Shown here: positions 10,244-22,609 of the stretch, one piece after another
Position numbering within the stretch: position 1 is the first letter of the stretch
Layout: each line of letters begins with the position of its first letter
From: Clitopilus passeckerianus
Lineage: Eukaryota > Basidiomycota > Agaricomycetes > Agaricales > Entolomataceae
Length of the DNA stretch: 64,000 nucleotides
Assembly: GCA_944990035.1 (NCBI GenBank)
Contig: CALYLX010000144.1
Span: 1-64,000, forward strand
Direction: 5' to 3'
Notes under the pieces: generated by a model
Databases searched by the model: none
What the model saw: only the letters and a program-made list of their open reading frames with translations
Told to the model about the DNA's origin: nothing
Position numbers and translations under genes: made by a program

Positions 10244-11259
10244 TCATGACAGGCCTACCTCAAGCTCAGAGAATTTTGGAATCCGGTTGACGTCATTCTG
10301 TACCCTTTCCCGCCATTCCTTTGCAGTCTTTGACATAGAATCAGAGAAAACGCAACCCAAATTTTGCAAGGAACGGAGTTTCCCGGTCAGCTTCCGGACG
10401 ATTAGCCTGTACTCCGCGTGGTCAATCGTCTTGGGGGAGTGCTGAATTATGGTGGCTCGTGCGGCTCTTGTCCAGTAACCGTGGTATTTTAGCTGAGAAT
10501 AAGGTGAGCATCGATCATGAGTCGACAGCCTTTAGTCGTCGGCACACCTACCCATCTCGATATATGGTGCATTGGAATGTTCTCAACCATCTGGTCCAAT
10601 GGTTTGTCGACAATTAGAGGAGCAGCCGCGTCGGCTATGTCCATATACCCATGGCGAGTGGCAAATTTGAAAACCTGCATGGGGTGGGCTTGCGTAAACT
10701 CTCTGGTTCGGACACCAGTCAGGCTTGAAAGACGAGCTGAGATGGTTCGGGGATACCTCATACAGAAGCTCGATAAGTCCATTGCTGAGTAAACTTGATA
10801 CTTGTGTGCAGCTTCACTCAGGCGATCGATCTGAGAGAATGGCAGGGAGGCAATATCGGGAATCATTGAGGGGTACACGAATTGAAACAGCAGCTCCAGA
10901 GTTTCTGACTCTTCGGTCAACTCTACACTTTCCTCAAAACTGGCGTTGGGTGGAGGACTGAAGCCACCTGTTGTTACGCGAAGTTCCCTAGCGTGGATCT
11001 TGAAAACGATACCATCGCACGATTTGAAAGAAATCTCTGCGTCGTCTGAAGAAACCGTCAAGGCGGCAATCGTCAGGTACTTCCCTAATACATGGGCAGA
11101 GCGAGGCTTACAAAGTGTGGAACGTGGAGAGGCCGAAAGTGCATGGTCCTTGAGGTCGTCCATGAAAGAGAGTTGTATACGTAGAATGATGAACTGGATG
11201 CACAATGGATCACAGCATTTAGCGCTCAATCTCCCAGTCGTCATGCTTTCACACCTCAT
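10244..11259 (-). CDS. BTB/POZ domain protein
   Basis: Two exons: from 11259 or, more likely, the ATG at 11163, to 10552, then 10492-10244 (318 or 286 aa). The BTB core is ISFKSCDGIVFKIHAREL followed by ELTEESETLELLFQFVYP and LSEAAHKYQVYSAM. The second half has ATRHGYMDIADAAAPLIV and a segment beginning at HISRW, interrupted by the intron and continuing LKYHGYWTRA. It lacks one intron found in the neighbouring copy. It stands head-to-tail with the BTB gene at 9.1-10.1 kb, suggesting tandem duplication. The start is uncertain because the first 32 residues are not family-like. Confidence 0.75.
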
Positions 11260-11906
11260 GATGCGGGCTGTTGTTGAATATCGAATTGTGACACGAATAT
11301 ATCAAGGTACACACAGGCAAAGTAATACAAAACGATAACGGATAGAGGACTCTGTTCGCCATACCACTCGTAGGGACGTGGTGACGAAGGGTACAGAAGA
11401 TAACACGACAAGCCACCTGGCCGGTAGGAATAATAAAGCAGAAGAAAAGCAAATGGAGAAAGGAGCCCAAGGCCCGTGCATACAATGGGAGGAAAGGTAA
11501 ACGAGAATATCAATCTCAAAGTCAAACGCAAAAGGAAGGAGTAAAATCCTGCAAGCCCGGCTCGTATCATGATCGTAATGTTCTAGGCGTGTAGCACTTG
11601 CGCTTCTACTCTGCCGCAGCCGGATGGTATCTCATACAGTAGGTGCGGCGAACAGCTGCGAGGGCGAAGGGGTATGCGATATTGATATTATTATGCAAGG
11701 TATGAGTCAAAATCCGGATGGACGGGCGATTTTGAAAGAGGACAGTTGAATGCTTGAGTTACACTGACAACAGGTGCGAATAAATCGAGAAGATCGGTAG
11801 TGAATGAATGATAGCAGTCGGTCGCATAGGATCCGAAGGTGGGGATAGTGCTCGAATGTGGGTAAATGGGTATGGATGTGGTATCCGCGAAAAAATCCTC
11901 CTTCAA
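11260..11906. other. Intergenic; nothing recognised
   Basis: Between the second BTB gene's 5' side and the CHS7 stop. Open frames on the minus strand (11249-11570) are hydrophobic but overlap each other in different phases and show no family pattern. Confidence 0.5.
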
Positions 11907-13218
11907 TTACGAGGGGTAGCTGTAGGGCGAATCTTCCCATGATTCTATAGAGCAAGGAACGTCAGCGATGGGAACAACGGAAGTAAAAAGTAGAGGAAGA
12001 GAGAATAGGTGCCGTTCGGCAGAGGGGTGATAAGACGAGGGTATTAGGCACGAAAAACGCGGGGTATGGGAAGCCCAGAATTTCGTCATGGCTACCACGG
12101 GGTGTGCCTAGCACAGAGTGCAATACCAAAAACACGAACGGCGGATATAGAGGATGCATGAACGGAAAGGAGGGGAGAGAAACTGACCTTCCGTTATACT
12201 TCTCCAAGCCAGGAAGAGAACGATCACGGAGACAGTTTCAAGGACAGTTGCAAGGAAGATTCCATCCACGCGTTGATTTGAAGCCTAGAAAGGAAAATAT
12301 GAGCATGAGGTCGTGCAAGTAGCGCAATAAATGACGTACGTCGCAAAGAACACGGCCAAGAAGGAACCAGGCGAGTTGGGACAAGACAAACACGACTGCT
12401 GCTGCAGCGTAGTAGATCATTGGCCGTCGCTCGCGGAGGACGGCGAGGATAATGTAGGTCATGAGACCGAAGAAGGCGACGAGGCAGCTGCAGAAGGAGG
12501 ATCAGTGATCATGGTCAAAAAACGCAGTCGTTGAAGCAACTTACAATAGCGGCCATATAATAAGCAGCACAAACAACGCTATGCTCCTCAGGCTTGACGC
12601 CGGGTTCGCAGGTGCACCAATTGCGTCTGTTATCCCCAGTGCAACATCAAGGGAGATGTAGACTGTAACACCAAATGTAACCAATCCGAAGCCGAAATAT
12701 GGGACCAAGGCGCTCATCGTGCCGTCCTCAACCATTTGCGTTGCTATAAGGGCGTTTGCTAGCAGCAGCCAGAACAAGGCCACCACAAGCCCAGCGTGGA
12801 TTGCGGTGAGGATGGCTAGGGGCATACCGCCTTGCTCGAGGAAGGCGCCGGTGGTGATGGCATTGAAGGGAAGGGTGAGGGCGTAGAGAATCAGGAACGA
12901 CCTGAACTCGACTCGACCGACGGCAGCTCTTCGCCTATGGGCGAGAAGGACGAGGAGGGCAGTAATCACCAGCGAAACGACGCATGCTAGGATCTGGGCG
13001 ATATTTCCAAGATGCGGGGTCGGAGCATCGGGGTCGTCGGTGAAAGTTGGCGGGATGAAGCATTTCGGGTTGATACCAACGCCAGCAGAATTTGGATCCG
13101 CCCAAGTCTCGTTGGTTGGGAGATTATCTGTTCGCAGAAGTTGCCGGAAGAAAAGATTGCACCAAGTGTAGGATGGAACGGTCCTACAAAGAGGCTCAAA
13201 ATCCCCGAACTGGGTCAT
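11907..13218 (-). CDS. CHS7: Chitin synthase export chaperone (Chs7 family)
   Basis: Four exons: 13218-12545, 12487-12340, 12284-12188 and 11944-11907, coding for 318 aa, the usual family length. The N-terminal lumenal part has paired Cys (LCRTVPSYTWCNLF, NPKCF). Then come seven hydrophobic stretches with the family signatures AAVGRVEF, LPFNAITTGAF, the EDGT loop, and the terminal DGIFLATVLETVSVIV and WRSITEESWED. Chs7 proteins sit in the ER membrane and are needed for export of class IV-type chitin synthase (Chs3 in yeast). The last intron is unusually long (243 nt) and the last exon only 38 nt, but it restores the conserved SITE.SW ending. Confidence 0.9.
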
Positions 13219-14325
13219 TTGGGCGAGGGACGCGAAACGAGGAGAGGAGGAGGAAAGAAGAGAAAAGAAAGAAAAGACGGCGCGGTTGTTGTTGTCAACG
13301 ACAACGACGAGAGAATGGGAAACGACACACTCTGTGGGAAACTATTTCCATCATTTGATGGGCCCATTTGATCAATACACCACGTGTTTCGACCTCGGCC
13401 ACCATATTCATTTTACCCCGAACATTCCCCGCGTGCCACACCTGACGGTTCCTGCTTACCATCCCTTTCCATCCTCACCAGCTGTCGAAGATTCAACTTT
13501 TACGCCGGCTTTGTATTCTTGAATTCGTTCGTTTGGCTCCGGTTTCCTCTCAGAATTCCTCCATATTTCTACGACCTAGAGCAAATTGGTCTAACTGGCC
13601 TCGCGTACAACACGTTTCTATCAGTGACTTCATCCCGGTGTATGGATCCGCCTCTGACGCTATGCCCAATGCAACACGTTGGAACAACGTTTCCCGTTAC
13701 GCTCTGACCACTCCTGCGATCAATATGGCGGTGATCAAGGCAGTGCTTTTACCTGTGCAAAACGTCGCCCTATTGAGCGGATCCGATGGATCCGGCTTAC
13801 TCGTGAACGTAGAGCGTCTTCCTTCACTTGGAGGACACTATTAGAGAGACTCGGCTCGTCGGGCTCTTGAGTCCGATTGATATACTCTACCAGTCCCCTG
13901 CAGACTGGCTGTACAATCGCGAAGAGCACGAGTTTCGGTCTACCCCCCACATCCTGGGCTCTCGCAGTTCTTGAGTAATCCCATCCAACCACTTTTGATG
14001 AAGGCGCCGAGGGGGACCGTGACTCAAGACGTACATATCAGGTTTTGAAACGGCGAAATGACTTCGCCTGTGGTGCTCTGTTCGGTTGCTTACTCTCGGC
14101 ATTGGAGATACCTGCACCACGGGATACAGGCGCCGTCTCATTCATGTTTTAGGTTGCACGCCCGGTCGATCCCTTGTTACTCCATAGCGTACAAGGATAT
14201 AAAATCCTCCTTATCCGGGGGGTCTAAGAGCATCATTGCCCGAACCAACGGAGATTCCGGCGTATAAATACCCTTGGAAACACACCGAATACCAACTCCA
14301 TCCAACGACATATTCGGATTCGACA
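13219..14325. other. Intergenic between CHS7 and the cysteine-rich gene
   Basis: Purine-rich tract at 13230-13290, just upstream of the CHS7 start (a CT-rich promoter in CHS7 orientation). Three overlapping frames at 13384-13870 show no family pattern. Confidence 0.5.
14263..14270 (+). promoter_or_regulatory. TATA box of the cysteine-rich secreted protein gene
   Basis: TATAAATA lies 63 bases before the ATG at 14326, a typical spacing for a strongly expressed fungal secreted-protein gene. Confidence 0.6.
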
Positions 14326-14606
14326 ATGAAGTTCACTGCTCTCTTTGCCTTCGCTCTCTTGAGTGTTGCCTCTGCTGCCGTACTCGATACTCGATCCAAG
14401 GATGCTGCAGGTAATCTCAACATTCTTCGTCGGGGTTAGGCAAAGCTCACCCTCGGTAGCCTGTCATGAGCTCTGGGACGTATGCGGAACAGCCTCGGAC
14501 TGCTGTGCGCATCTCACCTGTCAAGTAGGTTGATTATGTCGCCTGCATAGTAAGGATTACATCTAACGTCTTCTAACAGGACTTCCAATGTACGCCGGGG
14601 CTTTAG
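14326..14606 (+). CDS. Small secreted cysteine-rich protein, knottin-like spacing
   Basis: Three exons: 14326-14410, 14460-14524 and 14580-14606, coding for 58 aa. Residues 1-19 form a signal peptide ending at SAA. The mature part has exactly six Cys in the order C-x6-C-x5-CC-x4-C-x4-C and ends four residues after the last Cys. This is the spacing of inhibitor-cystine-knot mini-proteins. The fold is inferred from spacing alone and no activity is assigned. Both introns are short and in frame. A TATA box lies upstream. At this length it is easily missed by automatic annotation. Confidence 0.75.
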
Positions 14607-15033
14607 GACATGTTATCGCGTGCTTCCCGTTCGCCCATACGAGCTGTCGTCTGTTGTTTAAATCGTGTCGTCGTTATGTACAGTATGGCTCTGGCGATAA
14701 AAGCCAAATATGAATTTGTTTCATCCTATAAATTGCTCGATTCATCTTGCACTTATATGGTTTCTCTACCTAAAGAATTGGACAGGTCGTGGGTGTGAAG
14801 AAAGACATAGATCCCGGTAGAACAGCAGAAGTGACTACAGGAGAACTGACCAGCCAAGGCACCGATGTATAGTACAGAACCACGGGTAGGTATACATCGA
14901 TTGAGAAAGATACGACCGCCTGCGAAAACCGTGACAGAATAACAACATTAACTTGATAACTGGAAGTACTGCCAGGAGACACGGTCCTAGAAAGAAATTC
15001 TCAGTCCTACGGATTCACTGAAAGGTTTCGCCG
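14607..15033. other. Intergenic; nothing recognised
   Basis: Holds the 3' side of the cysteine-rich gene and of the F-box gene (convergent). No RNA gene or repeat seen. Confidence 0.5.
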
Positions 15034-16263
15034 CTAACTTACCAATGACACTGCGTCATCCACCCACTCGCAGGCCTCAAACACGATTTTACCATTTTTG
15101 TACGTGTCATGCAACTCTTCGAAATGCGATCCAGTGAGGTGTGTTTCCATGCTTTCTTTAGAGACACGGTGGGCCCCGATCTTGAATTTGATCTGATCGA
15201 GGAAAGGCATCGAGTGCTCTAGGCGTTGAACAAGATCCATCCAGTGGTATTCCTGGAAGTCCCGGCCGATATCAAAAAAGAGCGTCAGGTCGTTGATCCT
15301 TAGTGATGATGGAATTGAGTTGACGATAGACCACATGGCATCCTCTAAGACATCTCGCTGACGGTCCACATTGATCACACCTATAACCAGTGATGTAATA
15401 TGCACGCAACTCGAGATGTCGAACTGCTTGTAAAATTCAAGACTCTCTGCCGAAAGTCAGCCAAAGTGCACTCATTCGTCTGTATATATGATCCACTCAC
15501 CCGACGTATATCCGAACTCGCTCATGCTAACAACCAAGCGCTTGAAAGTGGGGCCGACATGCCGAATAAATGTGGAAAACAGAGATGCATACTCCTCTAA
15601 TATCGAAGCGGCCATTTTAGCGGAACGCAAAACAAATGTGTCCACTGAAATACGCCAGTGAGGAAGGTTGTCTCTGGTCCAAATGTCGTTGAAAATTCTC
15701 AAGGACAAATCATCAAGGGTATCGAAATGGAGCTTCTTGTTGAAGACGTGCAGATGACGATATAGCTCGTCAGGCTCTGGTAGCTGGATCGTACTGTTGT
15801 AGAGTATGATTCGTTCAGGCGTGGCTGGAAAGCTGGCCCAGAGGTCAACAAATTGACTCATCTCGAGAAATATCATTGAATCGAGATATATGTTTGTCAG
15901 GGGGAGGGAAGAGATGAAGTCCAGCATGTTAACGAGGATAAACCCTCCTTGAAAACGCCGGAGCCTCATGCAGGTCAGGTGCGTGAGCTTCGAGGCAAGC
16001 TGCTCCATATTGTCTCGTGGTATGCAACGGGAAATGCCCTGTAATTCTATGGTTTGAATGAACGGGCAGAATGTTGTACGTGGATCGTCGACGAAATCGA
16101 GAAAGCGCTCGAACCTGTCCCCACCGACGAAAGCTACCGTCTCGAATAACACCCGCCGACTGAGGGGTAGAAGCTGTCGCGATATCTCGCTTAGAGCCAC
16201 AAGCGTAGTCCGGTCAGCTTTCCTAGCTATAGACTCGACAAGATCAAAAGGGAGGGTGGGCAT
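15034..16263 (-). CDS. F-box-like protein
   Basis: Two exons: 16263-15501 and 15446-15034, coding for 391 aa. The start at 16263 puts the F-box-like motif at the N-terminus (LPFDLVESIARKAD, then LVALSEISRQLLPLSRRVLF), as usual in basidiomycete F-box proteins. The remainder is Leu-rich and could fold as degenerate leucine-rich repeats, but no regular repeat was traced. F-box proteins act as substrate receptors in SCF ubiquitin ligases; the target is unknown. The intron (54 nt) joins FGYTS to ESLEFYKQF in phase. Confidence 0.72.
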
Positions 16264-16965
16264 GAAGTTTTGTTGATGTGTGGCGGCTGTTGGTGTATGC
16301 TTATATATTTGCATAACCGAATGATTATGATATCTGTCAGAGACCGTTGTTTCGCACATCAGGCGCCTACATTGGACCAACAGCTGGCGTGCTTCGCACC
16401 CACTCGAGCCTGGGGGAGAAGACTCTAGCAACACCATACAGGAAGTCTCCTTGTACAAAGGTGTTCTACGTCGTCATGCCCATCATGGGCATCAAGGCAC
16501 CCACAAGTGGTTCAGTTGACCTGCACGCGCTTCAACTGGCGGCTATTGGCGGCTATTAGTGCTTACAAGGGGGCACCATATTTTATGCAGCACGGATGAG
16601 TCGAGTCGCATTTTGTCGAACGGTCTCAGCTCACAACATCGCCCCAGTGCCACGCACGGTGGTAACTTCGGCTATTACGTTGACAAAACCACCAAACAAT
16701 GGAAGGAAGAATTGATCGACTGGGGTACGGCTTACTCGACAAACAAGAATGTTCCCTTGAAGCCACCTCCTACCCCTGAGAAAGTCGAGGATTAATTACC
16801 ATGCGAGAGTGCTTGGAAGTAGCTCCATCGTGTACATGTTTGATACGTACTATGAACCACCGACCCCAGATGTCCGACTACGTGAGAAACGGGTGAAAAG
16901 CAAAACATGATGAACACAACGACTGTGAAGCCCGAATCAAGGAACCCAACTCGCTCCTCTCCTTG
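16264..16965. other. Intergenic with an uncertain small ORF on the plus strand
   Basis: A frame at 16559-16795 ends with GGNFGYYVDKTTKQWKEEL and PPPTPEKVED, which looks protein-like and may be the last exon of a short gene. A possible upstream exon near 16440-16510 reads YKGVLRRHAHHGHQ in another phase. The joins could not be settled, so no CDS is called. Confidence 0.3.
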
Positions 16966-18325
16966 CTAAGGATCTTCTTCGGTAGTCTGAGCTGGCCCAT
17001 CTGTACAAGTTGGAGTCTCTACGAGAGTTGGCAGTGTGAGTGAGTTGTACGTATCAGTTGCCGAGTTTCCAGATCGAATGATTACGATGACGAGTAATGG
17101 GTAAACAGCCTGCAACGAAGCAGAGTGAGGCGAAGATTTTTTGCACCAAGATGACAACGTACCGCAAGTGCTATCTCGAAGTTCGTGAGCGCAAGTGTCC
17201 CAATGTAGAGTGAGGTAGTCACGGTGGATACGTGCGAGTAGGCTATCTGCGTCAAAGTCATGGCAAGCTACACGACTTTCGTTAGTCGACTCGCGCAAAT
17301 GAAGGCAGCACTCGCACCTGCACAAGACAGAAAAGCACCCCAGATTCCACCATCAAAGCTAGCGTCCTCCCGACCGAGCTCATTCCTCGCTTCGCCTGGA
17401 CATGCGGAAGAATGTGTTTCCTATACATCCTATCCAAATGTATGCATTTGAGACGAGGAATATCATATCCAGAGTTGGGGAAACCGTACCAGAATTTGTA
17501 CCCCACTAATGCAGTCGTGGCAGCATTGGTGGCAAGTGAAAGCCATCCGCTCACTTGGTTCAAAGTCGCAAGAATACCGTCGGATGTACTGACGTATTCG
17601 TACCAGATGTTGTACGATGATATTGGTATATTTGCCGCCATCATGGTCGCTGTGGAGAGAATGAATCATCGCTTCTGATAGGTAGAAACGCATTACCGAG
17701 AGAACCGAGCAGTAGAGTGATAGGTAAGATCATCGTCCATAGTTGCCCGGGATACAGAAACCAAGCACGCCAGATGACGATAGCGTCACTCAGGATGGGC
17801 TATGACAGATGAGGCCAACTGGTTATGAGCTCACGAAGCTAGGACGGGACTCACCACAAACGATGCGACCCAGCTCTGGATAACGTTTATCACGAAGAAC
17901 GACCTCCTATCCGCTGGCCCGTCTATCTTTTGCAGAATATCTGGATCTCTCGATGGCAGGAGCAAAAGCTCAAGATAGATCGCTATGACACCCACGCAAA
18001 CCACAAAGAATAAAGTCACTACGAAGCAAGTGACGCCAGTGACCAAGAAGATGGGCCACGAAGTTCGGATCTTCATGTCACGTAGTCTGCGTCTATTTCG
18101 TCAAATGGGTACACAGGCCTCAAATCTTGCCTACCTGAATATGACGAGCGCATAGGCTAGCAGTACAATGGACATCCCTAGTTGATAACCTTGAGCGCGT
18201 CCGGCAATAAGCAGGACTTTAAACTGAAGCATACCGTACATGATCCACTGTACAATGTAGCCGGGGAGATTGTAGGAGAGAGAAGCGCCCGCGCCTCGTA
18301 GCAGTCTAAGTTCATGGGGTGTCAT
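16966..18325 (-). CDS. Multi-spanning membrane protein of an expanded agaricomycete family
   Basis: Seven exons: 18325-18135, 18086-17855, 17799-17697, 17649-17490, 17429-17318, 17267-17163 and 17109-16966, coding for 348 aa. About seven hydrophobic segments alternate with polar loops. Landmarks are LSDAIVIWRAWFLYP, the LATNAATTALVGYKFW segment, SVGRTLALMVESGVLFC and LAVYPLLVIVIIRS, matching the layout of a common agaricomycete integral membrane family of unknown function. The C-terminal tail is acidic and Thr-rich, likely cytoplasmic. No catalytic motif is visible. A receptor-like role is often suggested for such proteins but is not shown here. Confidence 0.8.
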
Positions 18326-18889
18326 GGTCGAGGTCGAGGAAGCAGGTCGTCCTGAGAAATTCTTCGCGTGTTATGTAGAGTGGAGGATGTGGTATGATGA
18401 CCGGTGAGAGTGATCTTCCGGATCAGCCAAGGTCAACTGCCACAATCAGTTAGTTCCCGGAAGGAAAGGACGCTCAGTTTTAGCCAAGAGGCGAATCAAT
18501 TTGAAATCGACCCTGTTAGCCCCACCGCAGCGGTTGTGGAGCTGATGTTGTGGAGCTACTGGGGAGGACGATTAATGACTATCGAATACTGTAGTGGAGG
18601 ATGTACGTGCATAACGCTGTTCAAAGAAGGGTAATCGTCGGCTTGCCAATTGGATCGCGCAGGGCCTTTAGGAATGCAACATTCTGCAGCAATGTAACGA
18701 CGCTTCTAATGGGACTGGGTAGAAGAAATGAGAGGAAAGGACGAAATATACGCTTCAGTACACAGTACCTAGTTACTAGTACAGGAATCCGTCATAGAAG
18801 TTGGAAGAGGAAAACTTGAAGCCATTGCTGTCCGTCCATCGGCCGAGCGGCCCGGGTGTCAAATTTACGTCATCACAGCGTCACATCAT

Positions 18890-20130
18890 TGTCGCAGTGT
18901 GTTATCTTTCCCTCCCGCCGTCTTTGTCTTCAGGCCACAGCTTATTCGCTTATTCTTTAACAGTGGGGCTGACACTTTATTAAGCTCTTCTCGAATCGGG
19001 ATTACCACCAAAGGCAAGGCTCTCTTCGTCTGGGTGGGCTTTACGCTCGTCGTGACACAGCTCTGCCATGACTTATATTCTGCCGTATCTTGTACGTCTC
19101 CCGTAACTTACGTGGTTTCATTGCTTGAGCAACTCCCCGGGCTCCCCGTGATTGGTGTTGGGCGGGCTGAAGGCTCCCATCGAACATGCGTATACTCAAA
19201 TTCATCAGCGATTCTCGTGATGCGAACCTACGCCCTATCAGGAAGCGATCCGTGAGTGCTAACCTTGCTACTCTGCCTGCAATTTGTGAGTGTTCAGCTT
19301 GCTAAGGGCATCCCTATTCAACGGCTACCCCACAGGCGGTTTTTTTGCCTTGGGATATGTATCCCCACGAAATATCTTGATTCGCTCAAATGTCAGTCGT
19401 TTGTCGTTTCAACTACCTCCAGATCTGAGGCGATAGATAGACGTCGAGCCTCATTTCCGTGCGATTACTAGACGCTATACTATATGTCATAATACAACCA
19501 TCCGTTACGGATTTACGACCGTTCTTCTGGAGCAATTAGGCGAGTTTTGAGATTCTATTGCTCATTTTCAAGGTTAACGAATGAGCTACAGTCATCGTGC
19601 TCCTAACAGCCTGGGTTTGAGTGGCAGGCAATCTGAAAATCGTATCGTTGCAACTTTGTACAAGAGTGGGATCATGTGTTCCCGCTTCCTCGCAGGGAAG
19701 CCATATTCTCCGAATTGAGATCGACTGCTTCCCGACTTCAACTACAGCCATTTCCCTCACGAGCATCCTCGTTTTATTCGTTGGTCCAGTAAGTTCTACC
19801 TCGCTACTATGTCTTCGAATCTTACTGGGATACGGATGCAGTCCGATCTTGGGGACCTTCTAGTGACGTACGCAGGCCGAAAATAATAAGGTTGGTCCTT
19901 TTAAGCCACTGACCACAGTCAAGTATAGGTTTCAGCCCATCAAGCATCTCGTTCTGTCTTGTCGAGTGATGCTTCGTGTTCGAAGCGCGGTACGCGTCGG
20001 TCAGGCCACCCACCTAGGAGATGTCGGCGCCTTGAGCGATTTTCATAGGCCCTAAGACACCTGTCCCGAAGATTCTTCCTGGCTGCGACAACGAGATCCA
20101 TATTATCTTCCCAAGCTTGCACTCTGGAGG
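18890..20130 (+). pseudogene. Decayed DUF6533-type membrane protein
   Basis: Fragments homologous to the intact gene at 20923-22609 appear in the same order but in shifting frames: QLCHDLYSAVSC (about 19060-19095), ILVMRTYALSGS (about 19210-19250), a stretch like VRYGFTTVLLEQLG (about 19500-19545), and near 19930-20000 a C-terminal piece reading FQPIKHLVLSCRVMLRVRSA. Stop codons and lost splice sites separate them, and the YDYFLT N-terminal motif is not found. Best read as a dead tandem copy. Boundaries are approximate. Confidence 0.55.
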
Positions 20131-20922
20131 AGCCGCTTACTGAGCGTCGGTGACGTATCTAGCTATCCACCATGTTCAAAGGAAATCTAATAACACAACT
20201 TGGACGGTCCAAGATATGGAAAGGTTACATAACCGCAATTGATCTATCTGAGGAGTCCTGACGCAACCTCTTGCGCAAGTAATGAGATTAAATGAGTTCA
20301 CAGCGGTGCTGTCTTAGCAACGAGGCCAGCTGACCATGGTCGATGGCTCCACACCATTACATCGCCGAGCTGTCCTGGGAAGTTCAGCAGTGTGGGGATC
20401 GCCTCAGCAATGCCCTGCGGGAGCATAAACGGGACAAAAGATCCATGGATCTATGGAACGTCGGCCGGCCTAGGGTAGCTGTCATCAAGGCTGGCGGCAA
20501 TAGAGCGCCGTCGAACTTGATCTACTATTTTCTCCAGTTTTTCTGAAGGAATGAAAGGACGTTCAGCGTAAATGTAAATTTCCTCAAAGATGATCATAAA
20601 CGGGTGGAATGGGACAGCGCGCTCACCCTAACCGAACAAGACCTTAGAAGGACGCATTGGACCATTTTCGGGGATCCAGGTCCGCACGTGTCACGGTACT
20701 CATCAAGGATGCCATCAATGTTAGACTGCCACCTGGCTGCCATGCTCTGCCAACAACTTCGCTCAGGCAATCTTTGTGCCGGGATCGCTCAGTGACACAG
20801 ACCCACTTACAGATTTACCTGAGTGCCGACATCTTTTTCGCAGGCACCTTGATCAGCCCTTATAATCGCCAGGGCTTTCGATCAGGTTCCCCTCGCTCGG
20901 TTGATGTCCTCCCCTCCCGCAT
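20131..20922. other. Intergenic; nothing recognised
   Basis: Spacer between the decayed and intact DUF6533-type genes. Short frames (for example 20343-20546 and 20657-20950) lack any family pattern. Confidence 0.45.
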
Positions 20923-22609
20923 ATGGAGGTCCCGACAACTCATGATCTAGAGCGCTCGGTAACTTTCCTTTATCTCGTCAAGGTATGTATTGTCATAGCA
21001 GCCTAAAATGTTACTCACACGCACACATATAGCACGTCAAAGGTGGAGCAATTGTCGGTAGCTTAGAAAACTTTCTGCTAACCCTTCCAATAATAAGTCG
21101 CGAGCGTGGTCGTCTTGGTAAGTTGAATTCATTGAATGCAGTATTAGCAAATTGACCGTGTCTAGCTTTACGATTACTTCCTTACCTTGGAACCAGAGGT
21201 TAGTTAAAATCAGCATAATTTTCCACGAAGGCTAGACGCCTAATAGCAGACAGGTAAAATTTATCTGGAGATCGGGGTGGGGTATTGGCAAGGTTCTATT
21301 TCTCCTCGCTCGGTATCCTGCTATCATTGCTGCCCCTTTGGTGCTCTATTGTACGTTAGCTGGATTCTGCCAGCTTTCCTGCTAAGATAAACACTCTTCG
21401 CTCAGATCTTTTTGCCTCAAATCTTTCACCAAAAGTACGAATTCCCTTTGCCGTTTGCAATTCCAGCCTAATTTATACAGTCTTGTCACGATCTCTACTC
21501 TGCTGGAACATGTATGGAGAGCTATTTCATTTGCGTAACATTGGGATTGACCATGCTCAGGGTTGCTGGTAACGGAAATCGGCTGGGCCGAAGGTATGTA
21601 CCTTCTGGAGTCCCATTTCGCTAATCCCATTGACATTCCGCAGCGATTCTTATTATGAGAACAACTGCTTTGTCTGGAAATAATTGGCGAGTCCTTGTGT
21701 TCTTGTTTGGCGTCCAGTTTGTGGGTGTTCGCCGTGTTGACATATTTTGATAATCGACTGACCAGTGCAGGCCGTCTTTGGTCCAGGAATATGGGTCGTG
21801 AACAAGTTCCTAGAATCGGTTGAATGTAAGCACTCTCGGAATACATTACCTTCCGGCTCTAACTTGTCGTAGATGGCCCTCCTCCCTACGACTCTATCGT
21901 TGGATGTTATACGGTCCGTCACAGTCCAATCGTCCGATACGGATTCACGGCTGTTCTTATCGAGGAGCTCGGTCAGTTATTCTATGCAAAAGAGGTCTCA
22001 GGTCGTTGACCGGTTATAGTCATCATGGTCATAACCCTGTGGTTCGGACTGACAAGGTTTAGGCACTCGCATAATCACATTGTGACAACATTATACCGGG
22101 ATGGTATTCTATATTTTATCTACCTTGCACGTACGATATGCAAGCTAATCAGACCGATGTGGCTACTAACTATGACATCAGTGGTCTCTGTCGCAAATCT
22201 CCTCGTCTTGTTCCTTGGGCCAGTGAGTCCTCCACCACCGTACTTTCTTGTCATCCCACCTAACTATTCCAAGCCTGACCTACTCGATCTTCTCGTTACG
22301 TGCGTCGTCTTCTCTGGTCTGGTCTTGACCGCGCTGATAATATCTCTAAGCAGGTTCCAGCCTGTTATGCACTCCGTTCTATCGTGTCGGATAGTGCTTC
22401 ATGTTCGAAGTGCAGCTAGCATGGACCAACTCAGCCGTAGAAGTGGTCCCGTGTCGGCTATCGAATTTCACACCCCTGAGATTCCTCGCCCAGGAGGCTC
22501 TTTTTGGCAGCGAACGGCGCGGTCAATAATATCTCCCCAAGCTTGGACCATCGAAGAGCCGCACGTTGGATACGAGTTGACCGCAATTTCCGAGAATAGT
22601 GGTCGTTGA
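20923..22609 (+). CDS. DUF6533-domain membrane protein
   Basis: Thirteen exons: 20923-20982, 21033-21057, 21098-21117, 21166-21198, 21254-21350, 21406-21434, 21481-21568, 21644-21720, 21771-21825, 21873-21971, 22020-22130, 22182-22222 and 22274-22609 (356 aa). The N-terminal DUF6533 signature is LYDYFLTLEPEVKFIW, followed by GKVLFLLARYPAII, CHDLYSAGTC, ILIMRTTALSGNNWRVLVF and the late motif RDGILYFIYLA, then PVMHSVLSCRIVLHVRSAAS. About seven membrane segments. Function unknown; the family is greatly expanded in mushroom-forming fungi. The exons are very small and the intron at 22223-22273 is a multiple of three without a stop, so retention would go unnoticed. Confidence 0.75.
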
